From Fusarium oxysporum f. sp. lycopersici 4287 (Eukaryota; Ascomycota; Sordariomycetes; Hypocreales; Nectriaceae), in NCBI RefSeq assembly GCF_000149955.1, contig NW_017264845.1, positions 1 to 62,892 on the forward strand: a stretch of 62,892 nucleotides of DNA. Reading direction: 5' to 3'. The translations under genes and the position numbers were made by a program. Under the pieces are notes generated by a model. That model was not told where the DNA came from. It did not search any database and worked only from the letters and a program-made list of their open reading frames with translations. Positions 21,648 to 32,802 of this stretch are shown one piece after another; positions within the stretch are counted from its first letter, which is position 1, and every line of letters begins with the position of its first letter.

Positions 21648-22274
21648 CTATAATCCTATCTTCTTACATACCTGCCTGTATATTCTACTTGGTAGTTTGC
21701 TAGCCTCAGGGTTAATGTGCGACTTTACAATTTGTTGAATATCAGCCCGCATCAACTTCCATTTCTGGCTTTTAACCTCATAGATATTCATCCCGATGTT
21801 CTTGAACTCTTTCTGAACCTTGATTGGCACTCCAACATGAGTAATAATTGCCTCAATGCTAAGCTTCTCTTCCCCGAACTCGTCCCAAACTTCGTTTCTT
21901 ATTACTTTCGGGTTTATGTAGACTTGTACCTTCCCATGGAACAGCTGAATCTTGAATTGAATGCCTTTATCAGCCAGATGAAGGACATCTTTACAGGGGA
22001 GAAGGATTCCCCAGTCTCGTTGTCGTTTATCGGTTGAGAGCCTTTGAGGGGAGACAGCTGAGGCGGGAGAGGTTTCATTGGTTCCCAACGTCTGATTCTT
22101 GGAGCTTTGAGCTGGCACATGGACCGAATGATTGAGGGACCCCTCGTCTGACCCCGGATTATAATAGATGCCTCTTCTCTTAGCGAAATACACCAAACAA
22201 AAGATAAAGACAACGAAAATAGTAACGCCAAGGATGACTGGCAGCACAATATCCAAATGAGCATGAGATCCCAT
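21648..22274 (-). CDS. Single-pass membrane-anchored protein, unknown function
   Basis: The ATG at 22274 is the first real start in a longer open frame (the upstream start would be TTG), giving 208 aa. Residues about 7-28 form one strongly hydrophobic helix, followed at once by AKRRG, a stop-transfer pattern. This predicts a short outside N-terminus and a cytoplasmic body. A Ser/Pro/Asn-rich linker leads to a folded-looking segment with KVQVYINPKVIRNEVWDEFG and VGVPIKVQKEFKNIGMNIY. The C-terminus is Lys/Arg-rich. No signal-peptide cleavage site and no known domain were seen. The single exon is intact. It is convergent with the methyltransferase gene, about 270 bp away. Confidence 0.5.
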   Translation of the reverse strand: MGSHAHLDIVLPVILGVTIFVVFIFCLVYFAKRRGIYYNPGSDEGSLNHSVHVPAQSSKNQTLGTNETSPASAVSPQRLSTDKRQRDWGILLPCKDVLHLADKGIQFKIQLFHGKVQVYINPKVIRNEVWDEFGEEKLSIEAIITHVGVPIKVQKEFKNIGMNIYEVKSQKWKLMRADIQQIVKSHINPEASKLPSRIYRQVCKKIGL

Positions 22275-23064
22275 TTTCAGTGTAAGTGAGGTCTGAGTTA
22301 CGCGGAGTGGTCGAAGTGTGAATTGTAAGACAAAAGTGACAGGAGAGGCATATACTGTGCGAGGAAGCTGCGTCAACGAACCAGTGTTGGTGCGGCTTGT
22401 AAGTAATTTTCTCGCTGCATCTTGTCGGGTTGCATATCACTTTAAATACTTGGTTTGAGAAACGGTGACGGACAATGAATGGGAAATTGATGATCATTTG
22501 GCATCGTAAAAAGCAACAACCATGACCCTGTGGTCAATGCAGTGTTAGTGCACACCATGTTCTTCCTACGAGTTGAATCGCTAATCAGTCAGTAAGGGTG
22601 AACGTGAGCATCAACTCGTTCAGCACAAGCCATCGAACGGGAAAATTTCTGTTGTACCCCAATCATTTGCCTAGAATACATGCTTTTGCGACGAAGAACA
22701 ATCGCAATGGCCCCTGGGCACAATTTCACGGGAAGGCTGGAATGCAAGCCAGTATCTAGAGTCGACATGCCACTCAATTCGAGTACACCCCAATGCTATC
22801 TAGAATTTCAGATATCCGACTTGCGAAGGTGGGTTTGACATGACTGATGTATTGGAGCCTTGGAGATTTTTTCAAGAGCTGGTAAACCGGGTTTTAATGC
22901 TTTGACCGGAGTTGGGTGACAGCGATTAAAGGCTCCCCTGACTTCAAGTCACTGAACAGCTCCCAACTTGGTACAAAATGTTCCCAATCCGTCGCCGTCA
23001 ACCTGTCTTGGTAGATTTCTGAAATGAACCTTCAAAAGAGGGGACAACCCGACTGCTTTGGTCA
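22275..23064. other. Gap, no gene recognised
   Basis: Only overlapping short frames with non-ATG starts. It should contain the promoter of the minus-strand gene ending at 21648, and nothing else distinctive was seen. Confidence 0.45.
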
Positions 23065-23885
23065 CTACCATCTGAACGCAGTACCAGCATTCGCCATATC
23101 GTGTTGTAGCTCTTCCTTTGGATTCTTCTCGATTTCGAGATCGGCTACCATCTCCTGCGATAGACATATTTCGAAGATCTGGGTCTTATCGTTGTGGACA
23201 AATACGTAGCATCCCTCAGCTCGATTGAAGATGTTGCCATGCCAAGTATCTTGAGTATGGCCGTCAATATGCCCGCCGGTAGGGTAAGGCACCAGTGCAA
23301 TCTACACAGGTGAGCGATGCTTAAAGAAGAAAATATCAGAATACAAACTTTTTCTTGACCGGGAGCGACCTTGTGAGTAGCCATTTGACCCTTCTTCTCG
23401 TCATCTCGAGAACGACCTTCATCCTGGGTAACGTTATAAGTCAATCTAGAACGAAGGTATTCTGTAGAAGTCTGACTGCTGGGTTCGTCATATTTAATCT
23501 TGAATACGGCAACGCAAATGGGTGGATCATCCATAGACCAAATTGCTAGATAGAAATTCCTTGGTTTAAAGGTAAGCACCGATGCAAAGCCCTCAGGTAC
23601 GTATAGGTTCAATGCCACGGCGTTTCCATCGATATAAAGAAAGTCTGGCTCAGAATTCGTCTCCGTGCTTTGGCTCGATCCGGTGCAAACAACCATTCCT
23701 GGTAAATCTTAGCAAACAAACTTAGATTTGGGCCCATAACTCATACTTTCACCCTTTCGAATCACTTCCTTTCCATAGTTGACATGAAGTGGGCCAAATG
23801 TCTTGCCTCTTTCAAAGGTGCCGCCCTCACCAAATATTTCTGGCATCATTCTCTGGCCATCAGGAAGGAGAAGTAGAGTTTCCAT
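23065..23885 (-). CDS. Three-exon protein of unknown function (241 aa)
   Basis: Exons 23885-23747, 23698-23349 and 23301-23065 join in frame over 47-48 bp introns. The first intron has a TGCTAAG branch point and an ACCAG acceptor. The ATG at 23885 gives METLLLLPDGQRMMPEIFGE. The middle exon is beta-rich (FLYIDGNAVALNLYVPEG, FYLAIWSMDDPP, CVAVFKIKYDEP) and could be a beta-sandwich. The last exon carries PTGGHIDGHTQDTWHG, then YVFVHNDKTQIFEICLSQEM and an acidic helix. It has no signal peptide, membrane segment or recognised active site. The regular exon phases and absence of stops argue for a working gene. Family unknown. Confidence 0.6.
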
Positions 23886-25835
23886 TTTTGGCAGTTACTC
23901 GAGACCTGGTGATCCAGGAGTAAGACAAACGGTGATATGTTCTGAAGTCAGAATAAGGAATCTACAATCTACCAACGGCTTCAGCGGTATTTATATCCAC
24001 TCTCACATGGAATTGATAAGTGACCCGGAATCACTACGTCAGCCAGGCATCTATGCTAACTATTTATACAGCAGTGCGACACGTCCTTCATTAGGGTTAG
24101 GCTGCGACTCGATACGGAAAAGGAATCTCAAATCTACAAGCGGTCAGCCTCAATGATACGGCCAACCCCATTGTGATTAAAATATTCTATCACACCGCTC
24201 CTTTCAAAGATTATGCATTGCAAGGTAGAGAAAAAACGCCGTGCCAACTCCTTGTCGTTCTGAGTATATCTCACATTATTTCATTGGTTTGACTACCTGG
24301 TGTGACTTGAGTATACCCCGAAGGTATTCATAAAGGCCATCGTACTTTTTGTCACGCTTGAGACAGCTGCTGCTTCGTCCAAACAGGGTGTGGTACCACT
24401 GTCCACAACATTCAAGTGCTCATGGGAGTACATAAGCCCGCATCAAGATATGTTTGGACTGCAAGTGTTGTGAACGGATCTCTAAATTGATCCGAAATCA
24501 AGATCTGCAGCTTTCGGCTGGGGACCAGACTCTTTATCGAATCGAAGTTTGCCTCCAGAGCCATTCTATTGGGAAAATTCTATGGAGCCTGTCCATCTGC
24601 TGTACAAAGCCGTATTGCCAGTCTGAGCTTGGACCTTGGGCCCGTCAGATGTAGTGACTGTCGAGGGTCATTGTGTGGAACACGCGGCTAACCTGACGAT
24701 TATTCACATATAAGGCGCTTGTACGATGCTTGTACAGACATGGAAGTTTCCAACAGGGATCCAAGTCTTGCAAATGGGCCTGTAAAGATAGTCGCAGCTC
24801 AGAATCTGGCCTCAAAGTTTACCAAAGTGTCTGACCGCAGTACCCGCTGGTTCAGGTCGCACCACTCTGAAGTTTACAATTGTCATGTACCCCTGGATGA
24901 CGGGGCTCAATCCTTCTGTGATGTTTCTAACCCCCTCATCCGAACAAGTGCGTAGATTTCAGCCGTACGCAACCCTGATAGAGTCTGGCCTTCATTATTT
25001 AGAAGAACATGTTGACCGGCATGACTCGGAGTCTGTGTACATGGTTGTCTTTGATGCAGCGCGTACTCCGAAGGGCTGCTGTTGGACACCCCACCGTGCC
25101 ATAAGCTTCACCTGAATCGAAGAACCTAGCGGCAGAATCCGTGCCCGTGCGGACAGTCGTTAGTTATTGTCCAGCCTCCCGTTTGTAACTGAGAGGTCGT
25201 GATGTACGCGTTGGTGACAGTGTGGTCACTTCAGCCCCCAGCAAAGGGTACCAGGATTATCAGGGTACATTCTTATACATGGGGCCTGCAGATTCTCACG
25301 GCAGCTCAATTCCACCAGCCTTATCATTCGGGCGTGCGCGCACGTCACAGCGATATGCAGCCATACCCACAAGGTTCGGCCGCTTGACTACTCAACGACG
25401 GCTCCATTTCTGCTGGCCAAGAGTCGGTGGCGTTTCAGGGGCATTCTAACTGTCAGTTCACCAACTCATCGTCTCTCTACTTTCAGTGCCACTTTCAAGC
25501 ATTAGCTAACCCTAGCTGCTTGGAGAAGAAACTATTGGTGACAACTCCTGACACAGAAACGAGTGCACCCTTGACATCAACCAACACAACCTTCACGCAA
25601 CTTGGCCATTGAAAATTCAAACATGGTTAGATATTGCTGGCTATTAAACAAGGCGTTGTGACTCGGCGTTTATCTTTCTTATCTACTAGTATCATTTCAT
25701 TGATATAAACTTTCACCCACAGCGATTCCACATATAAAGGGCATTAGAGCTTCCACTAAGGTAGAGGTAACAATCTTCTTTTTAAATCATTCTGGCTTCT
25801 AATAACTCTCGAGTTCCCATTCTTTGTATAGGACA
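23886..25835. other. Long gap, no gene recognised
   Basis: About 1.95 kb with only short frames. Two related segments, AATCTACAATCTACCAACGG near 23963 and AATCTCAAATCTACAAGCGG near 24124, suggest an old local duplication. A TTAGGGTTAGG at about 24092 resembles two telomere units but is isolated. A pyrimidine-rich stretch and AT content rise toward the gene at 25836. Confidence 0.45.
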
Positions 25836-26264
25836 ATGACGCAAGAGAGACTGCCCAAAGACAAACTTCCCCAAAAAATTCAAGAAGCGCTTGGTCGCTT
25901 TGAACGCGATAATAAGAAAGTTGGGTATGCTTGCGTAAGACCTAGCCAGCCTTTTTGCCCACCAGTGTCATTCGCTAATTATAATAAGTCTATGCATGAA
26001 CATATTGTGAACCGCGAGCCTGGTTCCTACTGTAAATGGTGTACGGGAATTGTCACTGAAACACCAGTTCAGGCACATAGGGAGTTATATTGTGGTAACA
26101 CTTTTTCGGAATATGACTGGGAGACCATAAATGAAGATGGTATATGGGTTGAAGGAAAAGGAGAAGATGAGGGATGGAAAATATACTCCAAGCGTACGTG
26201 GCTCATTTTGGATGGTAAAGGGTTATATACTCGCAAAGAGATCAAAAGGATGTTTCGACACTAG
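25836..26264 (+). CDS. Small protein with CxxC motif, unknown function
   Basis: The ATG at 25836 is preferred over an upstream TTG and gives 142 aa. The N-terminus is basic and helical (DKLPQKIQEALGRFERDNKK). The middle has Cys/His residues in YACVRPSQPFCPP, YCKWCTG and AHRELYCG, a spacing that could bind one zinc ion. The C-terminal part is acidic then basic (IWVEGKGEDEGWKIYSKR and KEIKRMFRH). It has no signal peptide or membrane segment. I do not recognise a family. It stands alone between two gene-poor stretches of about 1.9 kb each. Confidence 0.45.
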   Translation: MTQERLPKDKLPQKIQEALGRFERDNKKVGYACVRPSQPFCPPVSFANYNKSMHEHIVNREPGSYCKWCTGIVTETPVQAHRELYCGNTFSEYDWETINEDGIWVEGKGEDEGWKIYSKRTWLILDGKGLYTRKEIKRMFRH

Positions 26265-28091
26265 CTCGAATTATCACGTGTGTAGCAGGCAATTGAGGCT
26301 TCCGGGATGTCCACTTCCACGTACAACACAGGACCTTTCGCTTAGAACTATCCTTATAATATTCTAGGTACCGACTATCACCCTCCAGGCTTCATGTGCA
26401 ATACTACGCAAACGGAAATTGCACTGTTAAGCTCGAGGGCCTTGCTGGCTTTCCGAGCCCTTTGATTCTTTCCTATCCTGGCGTGAGGGCGATTTTAATA
26501 TACCACCGAGCCTGATACGTACGAGTCGAGCGGCTAAAAGGGATGAACGTCAAACTTTATCGAGCCGCATTCAACACCCGCTATGTTCCCACATCACGGA
26601 TGTCCTGGCTGTCTCTTTACAAACCTTTTGAAAACCGGTTTAGCTCCGATGGCCAAGGACAGTTCGCTGTTTTCCCCTGGCATCCCTTGACAGATATTAT
26701 CTGCTCACCCTGGTAACATAGAGTAACTCAAAGCTCCGTGGCTCTGATTCACTTGCCGGTACATGATATCAAGGGAAAGGTGACAGCAAGTCCTTTGAGC
26801 CGGTTTAATCCTTCTGACAATGTGAAATGCTCCCGGCTTTACACTATTTGCTGTATCACCTGATTAATATTCCAAACACAGTTGTTCCGCCTGGCTTGAA
26901 CAATAAATTATGCCCTGTCCCAGGCTCGTGCGGCTCATGAAGAGAAATGGCACTTCAGAAACTGATTTTGATTGAGGCCTTCGACTCATCGGTCGTCCGC
27001 GCCGACATACCACAATCAGGGCTTTAGCAGACTCTATTAAAAGATCCCCCAATTATCAACGGATCGATTTCCAACAAGCAAGTGCTAGAGGAGTCGAATG
27101 ACTGGCTTCTTAGGATCTTGGCGATATGTAATTTAAGCATTACAGGCTTCAACTTTCACATGTGATATTTCGGAACCTTGTAAATGCCAACAGCGAATCT
27201 TTTTGCTTGCCAATCCTTCACCACGGAGTACCCGAAGTCTCCCAGGGGAACAGATATATTTAGATCCCCAGAAATTCCTATCTTGATGTTCGGGAATGCC
27301 GGTCGTTCCCCGCGCAACACCCTATCATTCACCCCGCAGTGAACTCGTCACCCGGTTTCTACTTGCAACCTCCACATCTTTTGGTCTGAGCGCTGAATTC
27401 TCACTTTTATCGCCTAAAGTAAGTCACTGTGTTTCATGGTGTCTTTGCCATGGTCTGGGCTACATGGTTCGTGCTACAGGTGTCGCCGTCCAGAAGCACC
27501 TACCAATAGTGCAGTACTTACCCCCTCTGTCCAAGCTCAAGGGACAGCCTCCCTAATCTTGACTCAGTATTCCTGTTTTGGCAGCTGTACCAGACCTTCT
27601 GATTAGCAGACCCGCCCCATGCCTAAATGTGCCAGCAGCACGGTGCCAGTACCTTGGAGTGTTTCTGTGCGAACATTAACTTGACCTGGACCTAGGCGCA
27701 ATTTTCAGTGTGACATATAAGCTTTACAAGGGTAGTCTGTGAGTGTGGCGTGGTGAGTCATGTTCTGATTGCAATGTCTCGACCATGGAGTGTGACCTTT
27801 TTTTCCGTTGGTCGCGCATCGTCTCTGTTGGTTGGCAGCGACCCCGCCGTCAGTACGAAGGTAACAGTGGCTGGCGGAGAGCAGCCACCAACACTTTGAC
27901 GAGAACCTTTGAATTCTAATGAGGTTTTGATTGGCATTGGACGTTCCGTGCACCATATCCACCAACAACGTTCAAACCCACCAACACTGATGGAGAAGGC
28001 AATAGGTCTTGGTTTCATGATGAATTAGGCATAAGCCCCTTTTTAATTTAGTCACCTCCTATCTAATCAGGCTGCTTAAATTTAAGTGTAG
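26265..28091. other. Long gap, no gene recognised
   Basis: About 1.8 kb. Frames are short, overlap in both directions and mostly begin at non-ATG codons. No repeat, tRNA or transposon ends were identified by eye. Confidence 0.45.
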
Positions 28092-29072
28092 CCCTCGGGA
28101 ATTGAAAAAAACGCTTTCAACGTGGAGAGTCAACTTTTCGATATACTCCTTGTTCAACCTCTTCCCTTACAAGATTTTCTCAATCATAACTACCCAATCA
28201 TCTTATCGTCAACAATCCGTTTGCTCGCAGATATGTTTGCGAAAGATCCAGAGGCGGCTTCGCGCCGACATTACCAAATCCATAACACTATTAAGAGGTG
28301 GAAGACTTGCGATGCGAGAGTTGACCTTTCACCGCCGCCGGAATTTACCTATCTTCAAACTACATTTCAGAATATACTGTTCGAACGCAAAGTGAAACCC
28401 TTGGACATCCCCGGATATGTTAAGATGCTCCAGAACGCAGAAGAACGACGGGCAGCTACTGCTTGTGCAGATATATTCGAGAAGATGGATAAAGAGCTCT
28501 TTTTCGGATTGTGTCAAGACCTTGGCCCTCGCCTTTGCCAAAAGTGGTTCAACGAATTGCAAGTCATCAATCAACTCCCAGAAGACACCACGCCGTCAAG
28601 TAATGACACCCAATTGAGTTCTGAACAGACCGCCGACGGTCTCCATTGTATTAGAGAGTCTCCTGCACCACAATATGGAGAAAAGGAGCCGTGGAAGACA
28701 TTCACTCATACATTTGTCTGCAATCCTTCGACTGCTGAAGATGAATCTTCCCAGGTAGCACAGCTCATCAGTTCTCAACCAGACGAGATTGAATATACTG
28801 ATGAATTGGACTGTGAACCACGTACGTCGCGTGTCCACCCCCACACAAAAGGACAAGAAGACGGCACTCAACGATCAAACAAGCGTCGTTGCATGCGAAA
28901 ACCCCGAGACACGCAAGTTGAACCTGATGATCAGTATTCTTCCGACCAATCAAACGACACAGCGCCATTCACCGACGACGATTCAGAAGCGTGCACCGAG
29001 TTCTGTGGCGACAAGAATATCGAGAACGACTTCCATGGGGTTAGCAAAGACCAGGTACATCAATCCACCTAG
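28092..29072 (+). CDS. Hypothetical protein, 5' end undetermined
   Basis: A frame is open from 28092, right after an in-frame TAG, to 29072 (326 codons). It lacks an ATG until the one at about 28233 (start MFAKDPEA). The region before that ATG also looks coding (QLFDILLVQPLPLQDFL), so a first exon is missing, was lost, or is joined by an intron I could not place. The N-terminal half is helical (HYQIHNTIKRWKTCDARV, RRAATACADIFEKMDKEL). The C-terminal half is acidic and Ser/Thr-rich with a basic cluster SNKRRCMRKPRD that could be a nuclear localisation signal. No known domain. Probably a nuclear or regulatory protein, or a 5'-truncated gene. Confidence 0.45.
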   Translation, partial: PSGIEKNAFNVESQLFDILLVQPLPLQDFLNHNYPIILSSTIRLLADMFAKDPEAASRRHYQIHNTIKRWKTCDARVDLSPPPEFTYLQTTFQNILFERKVKPLDIPGYVKMLQNAEERRAATACADIFEKMDKELFFGLCQDLGPRLCQKWFNELQVINQLPEDTTPSSNDTQLSSEQTADGLHCIRESPAPQYGEKEPWKTFTHTFVCNPSTAEDESSQVAQLISSQPDEIEYTDELDCEPRTSRVHPHTKGQEDGTQRSNKRRCMRKPRDTQVEPDDQYSSDQSNDTAPFTDDDSEACTEFCGDKNIENDFHGVSKDQVHQST

Positions 29073-30363
29073 CAAACTTCATATCGGCTCTTCGAATTTG
29101 CAAATTGTCACTCTGTTATCGAAGGATTCAACCTTGGTCACTCTTTTTTTCTTCTCTTTCTTTTCACGCTAAGTTCTCTGTGCTGATTTAATCTCTCAGT
29201 CACAAGTCTCAACTGCAAATAACACGTCCGGGGGGTTCAGGAAATGGGGACTGATGCTGAATTGGAGGGGGTAAATGGAGGAGGAAAAGGATAGGGGACT
29301 GAAGCTCGACTTATTTGTACATGGACGCGGAGGGAAACGGGATATTATTTCGGTCGCTGTAATCCTATTAATAGTCAAGATGTGCGGAATATGCTTGAAG
29401 CTCTTTTAATTAGTACTGTGATGTCACACTTTGCATGGATCTTATGGGTGTTGGTAATTTGAGATGATGTTCAGGTAACATTTACTACATTCTGAAGCCC
29501 AATGTCTGTGATTGAAGCTACCTTTCTCTGTCAGCTTGTCCATTATAATGGCCCTTTCCTCTACAAGAAACTAAATGTCGCTCAATTGATTGTATCGCTG
29601 GTTCTGCAGTAATAGCCTCCGCTCCCGCTGTCATTCAACTCTCCTATAACGTCGTCAGCCACATGCACCGTTAATACAAGAAAATCTGGTTTGCCCGCTG
29701 CAAGTGATGTGCGATTTTCACAGTCGGTGCAGAGTATTGGTATTTCATTAGTAATAGATATGCACGCCCTTACTTCGCAAAGCTCTTTCAGTTCTTTTAA
29801 GGCAGTGCACCTTGTGAAATGTAACAATATCGATGCCGCATTCGTTGAAATTCGCAACGTAAAAGCAACACATTAGTGCTGATAAGTATCAATAAGAACA
29901 GGTTTAAATTCGTTACTACTTTGCTATAAATATTGAATTTACTGGAAATGACTCAACGACGACGTGGTGTGAAAGGAATATTCTTCTGTGTAATGGGTTA
30001 TTTTGCTTACAAGGTCTTATAGGTTGTGACTTGTCTAATGTTACAAAAGGACGAATCGCCGTGTAACAGTTCACTAGTCCGTTTTGGGTGTTTAATCCTG
30101 CAGTGGTTTGAAGAACCGATCTTGAAATGTAACAATTGACCATACCGCATTTTCCTAGCATAACAGTCATATCAACAGGCTTTGTTACCGCTGGTACATG
30201 TTGTCACCTATTCGTCTGTTGGTAACGTGATGCCGGTCGAATGGAACGACTCTTGTTCTATTCGAACTCCCCAAAGCCAGTGTTGGTGCGAATGTTAGAG
30301 GTATTGCACATGATCAGAATGTTAATATTTACAGTGATATTCTGTGGTTGATAGATTAATTCT
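29073..30363. other. Gap, no gene recognised
   Basis: Contains pyrimidine tracts near 29140-29165 and short minus-strand frames at 29582-29857 and 29916-30170 that start at non-ATG codons. A possible extra C-terminal exon of the following minus-strand gene lies at 30258-30350, but it would need a frameshift. Confidence 0.4.
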
Positions 30364-31822
30364 TCACCTATTGTCAGAGCCAAGAGGAATAGATATAGAA
30401 TGATACAAGATTTGCTGAGATGTTGAGAATAAGACATCGCTGCCAAGGATCAACCCCACCTTAGTGTCCCATGTGATATTTTGCTTCGCAACAGTTGTCG
30501 TAGCTATTGAAACATGACAGACTTGATGAACCAACGTGATGGGCACAATAATCTTGATCCAACCAGAGGGAACAGAGATTGATCCGGGCTTATGTCGATA
30601 GAACGACTTGAACCTTCGAAAAGGCTGTTGTGGCAGGATGATTTGTTCAATCTCGTCGGCAATAAATTAGCATAAGATTCTACTATTAGAAGATCAACCT
30701 ACCAAGTCAACAACTACTTGATCAACTACCATGTCATAATTATCAATCCATTGAAATTCAAGCAGTGGTGTATTTGGCACTTCTTGTAGACTTTCGAAGT
30801 TGATTCGGTGAGTTACTTCTTGTAATAGTTGCTGAACGGCGTCTGAGATACCGAATACCTTGTAGACTAAGGGGAAGCTCTTTGGGAGCGCAAACATGTC
30901 TAAATCATCGACGGGGTTTGCAGAAGCCCTTTGATCATCTCCGGCTGGCTCGGGCTGACATTTGATAACAGAAAGAGCAGTATAGGGGGCTTTCGCTGGC
31001 AGCGAGAGTACTGTTGGTATTGGCCGTCCACGCTCAAGAACACAGATAAATTTAGCATAATCATCCTCGTCGAGGACTTCCGTACACAGAGCAGCGCAAA
31101 TATCCCCAAAGCTATTTTTAATCAGTCAATGAGTGATCGAACTTCTCATCACAGCGACATCTCACCTTTGCTGAGGATGTCGATACTTGAGAATAAATGC
31201 CGGTGCGAGGGGCAATGACGCTTGTGTTTCAGGGTGTGTGCAACTAAAAGCCGGGAAACAGGAATCGAACGCTCCTGTCTCTTTGGTATAGTGCGTAAGA
31301 AACGACGGCCCAATACGTGCTACGACGCAATAAGAGAACTGAACCAGGACAGGTAATCCGATACGTACAATATAAAAGAGTCCCTTCAAAGACGCGATGA
31401 CGTGGTCCTCGAAGGTACACTGGTTCCATGGCTTGGACCATGGCACGCAAGGAAGACATGTACTTCTGTATCGTCAGTTCGGTTGCAGCACTGATCTGCA
31501 TCTTGAACCTTTGGTAAGCCTCTTGCTTTCTCCCCAGATGCCAATCAACACAACAAGATGCGATTGTTAAGAAGTTCCGCAGATCTTGCTTCGTGATTCT
31601 GTTTTCCAATATGTCCCTTGTCTTTTGGAGTACATTCCCTGCTGTACTGTAACCGTGAAGGTCACGGGCCTGTTGCCACTGAGTCTCATTCTGGGGAATT
31701 GACTCGCGGAGCTTTGCCAGGATGTCTTTGCTTCGGCTGTACAGGGTCTTGGGCTGGCTCGTTGCAACCTGGAACTGACCGTAGGATCCTTGTTCTGGCC
31801 GAATTGGAGGCTGTCCGCTCAT
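30364..31822 (-). CDS. Four-exon protein of unknown function (434 aa)
   Basis: The exons 31822-31369, 31319-31166, 31111-30703 and 30651-30364 join in frame. The introns are 49-54 bp long and have GTACGT, GTGAGA and GTAGGT donors. A strong TGCTAAT branch point is present in the third. The ATG at 31822 gives MSGQPPIRPEQGSYGQFQ. Exon 1 is helical (RSKDILAKLRESIPQNE, ASCCVDWHLGRKQEAYQRF). Exon 2 has a Pro-rich segment, and exon 3 is acidic then beta-rich (DDYAKFICVLERGRPIP, TPLLEFQWIDNYDMVVDQV). Exon 4 contains VPSGWIKIIVPITLV, which could be a hydrophobic strand pair. I see no known motif. The last residues are uncertain, because the next frame downstream (30258-30350) is hydrophobic and coding-like and may be a frame-shifted original end. 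Confidence 0.6.
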
Positions 31823-32802
31823 ACTCGGATGGTTGGTCTCATGTTATTCTCACTCCCATACAGAAGAAATTGGCGCATATTCGCAAGAGCGGGGGGATAA
31901 GCGGTGAGGTTCCCCGCGTAGGTTCTATTGGTCGGCTTCTCCGGCACGCTTTACCCAGACGAGGACTCAACAGAAATTCGGAACGCTTTTAGAATAGCGT
32001 CAGGTAAGGAGCCAATGGCAGGTATCACAGGATGACCTTGAAAATGAGGCTGGCCAACACCAAAACTCATCACATTCTCCTCGGACAAGCATATCCTTGC
32101 CCGATATCACATTGCATGAGACTCAATTTGGCGCCTTGGACGATAGCAAGCTGTGCATTGTCAAAGGGGGTACAATGGCACTTTTGTCAGGACCGTGCTG
32201 TAGCGCTTCTGAGGCATTACTTATTATTGGACCTGATAACAATTTCCGAGACCGGGCCATGTCCCGAAACAGGTATCAACAGACAATGTGTCCTAAAATG
32301 ATTAGCGTAGGACAAATCCGATGAGGTTTGTTATCTCCATTTTCCGTGGAGACACAAACTGAGTCGCAGTGCAGGCAGTAGTGTACCTGATTCACACGCT
32401 GTAATGTTGCACCAAAATAATGGCGTTTGTGTGTGGCAGTAATGGTTGCGATACCTGAAGCACCAAGAAGTTGAGGCGGCCACTGTTGTTTGCATTTGAC
32501 ACCAATTCCTCTTGATGGTTCCCGCCACAACGGATCGTCGGTTGGCATCCCTTCCCAGTATTCTGTGCACTACCGAGCCAACACTTGCTCCCAGTTTCAA
32601 CTGCTTATTGTTGTCAAACAGCCTTCGGGATATTACGTAGGTTGACAGTAGTGTGTCATTGAAATTATCTAACAGCCATGTCTCCGCGAGACTTCACGTT
32701 CCGTAACTCGTACGGATTCTCACCTTGCTCGCCAGATTGATATCGAACCCCGCCGACCACCTTATATCCAGTTGGGAGAACATTCAGACTTCCAGCATCG
32801 AC
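31823..32802. other. Gap, no gene recognised
   Basis: Only short overlapping frames, the largest beginning at TTG. It probably holds the promoters of the divergent genes at 31822 (-) and 32803 (+). Confidence 0.45.

Noticed and set aside
24085..24105. Telomere-like TTAGGGTTAGG
   Set aside because: Fewer than two units, isolated, and not at a contig edge; not evidence of a telomere.
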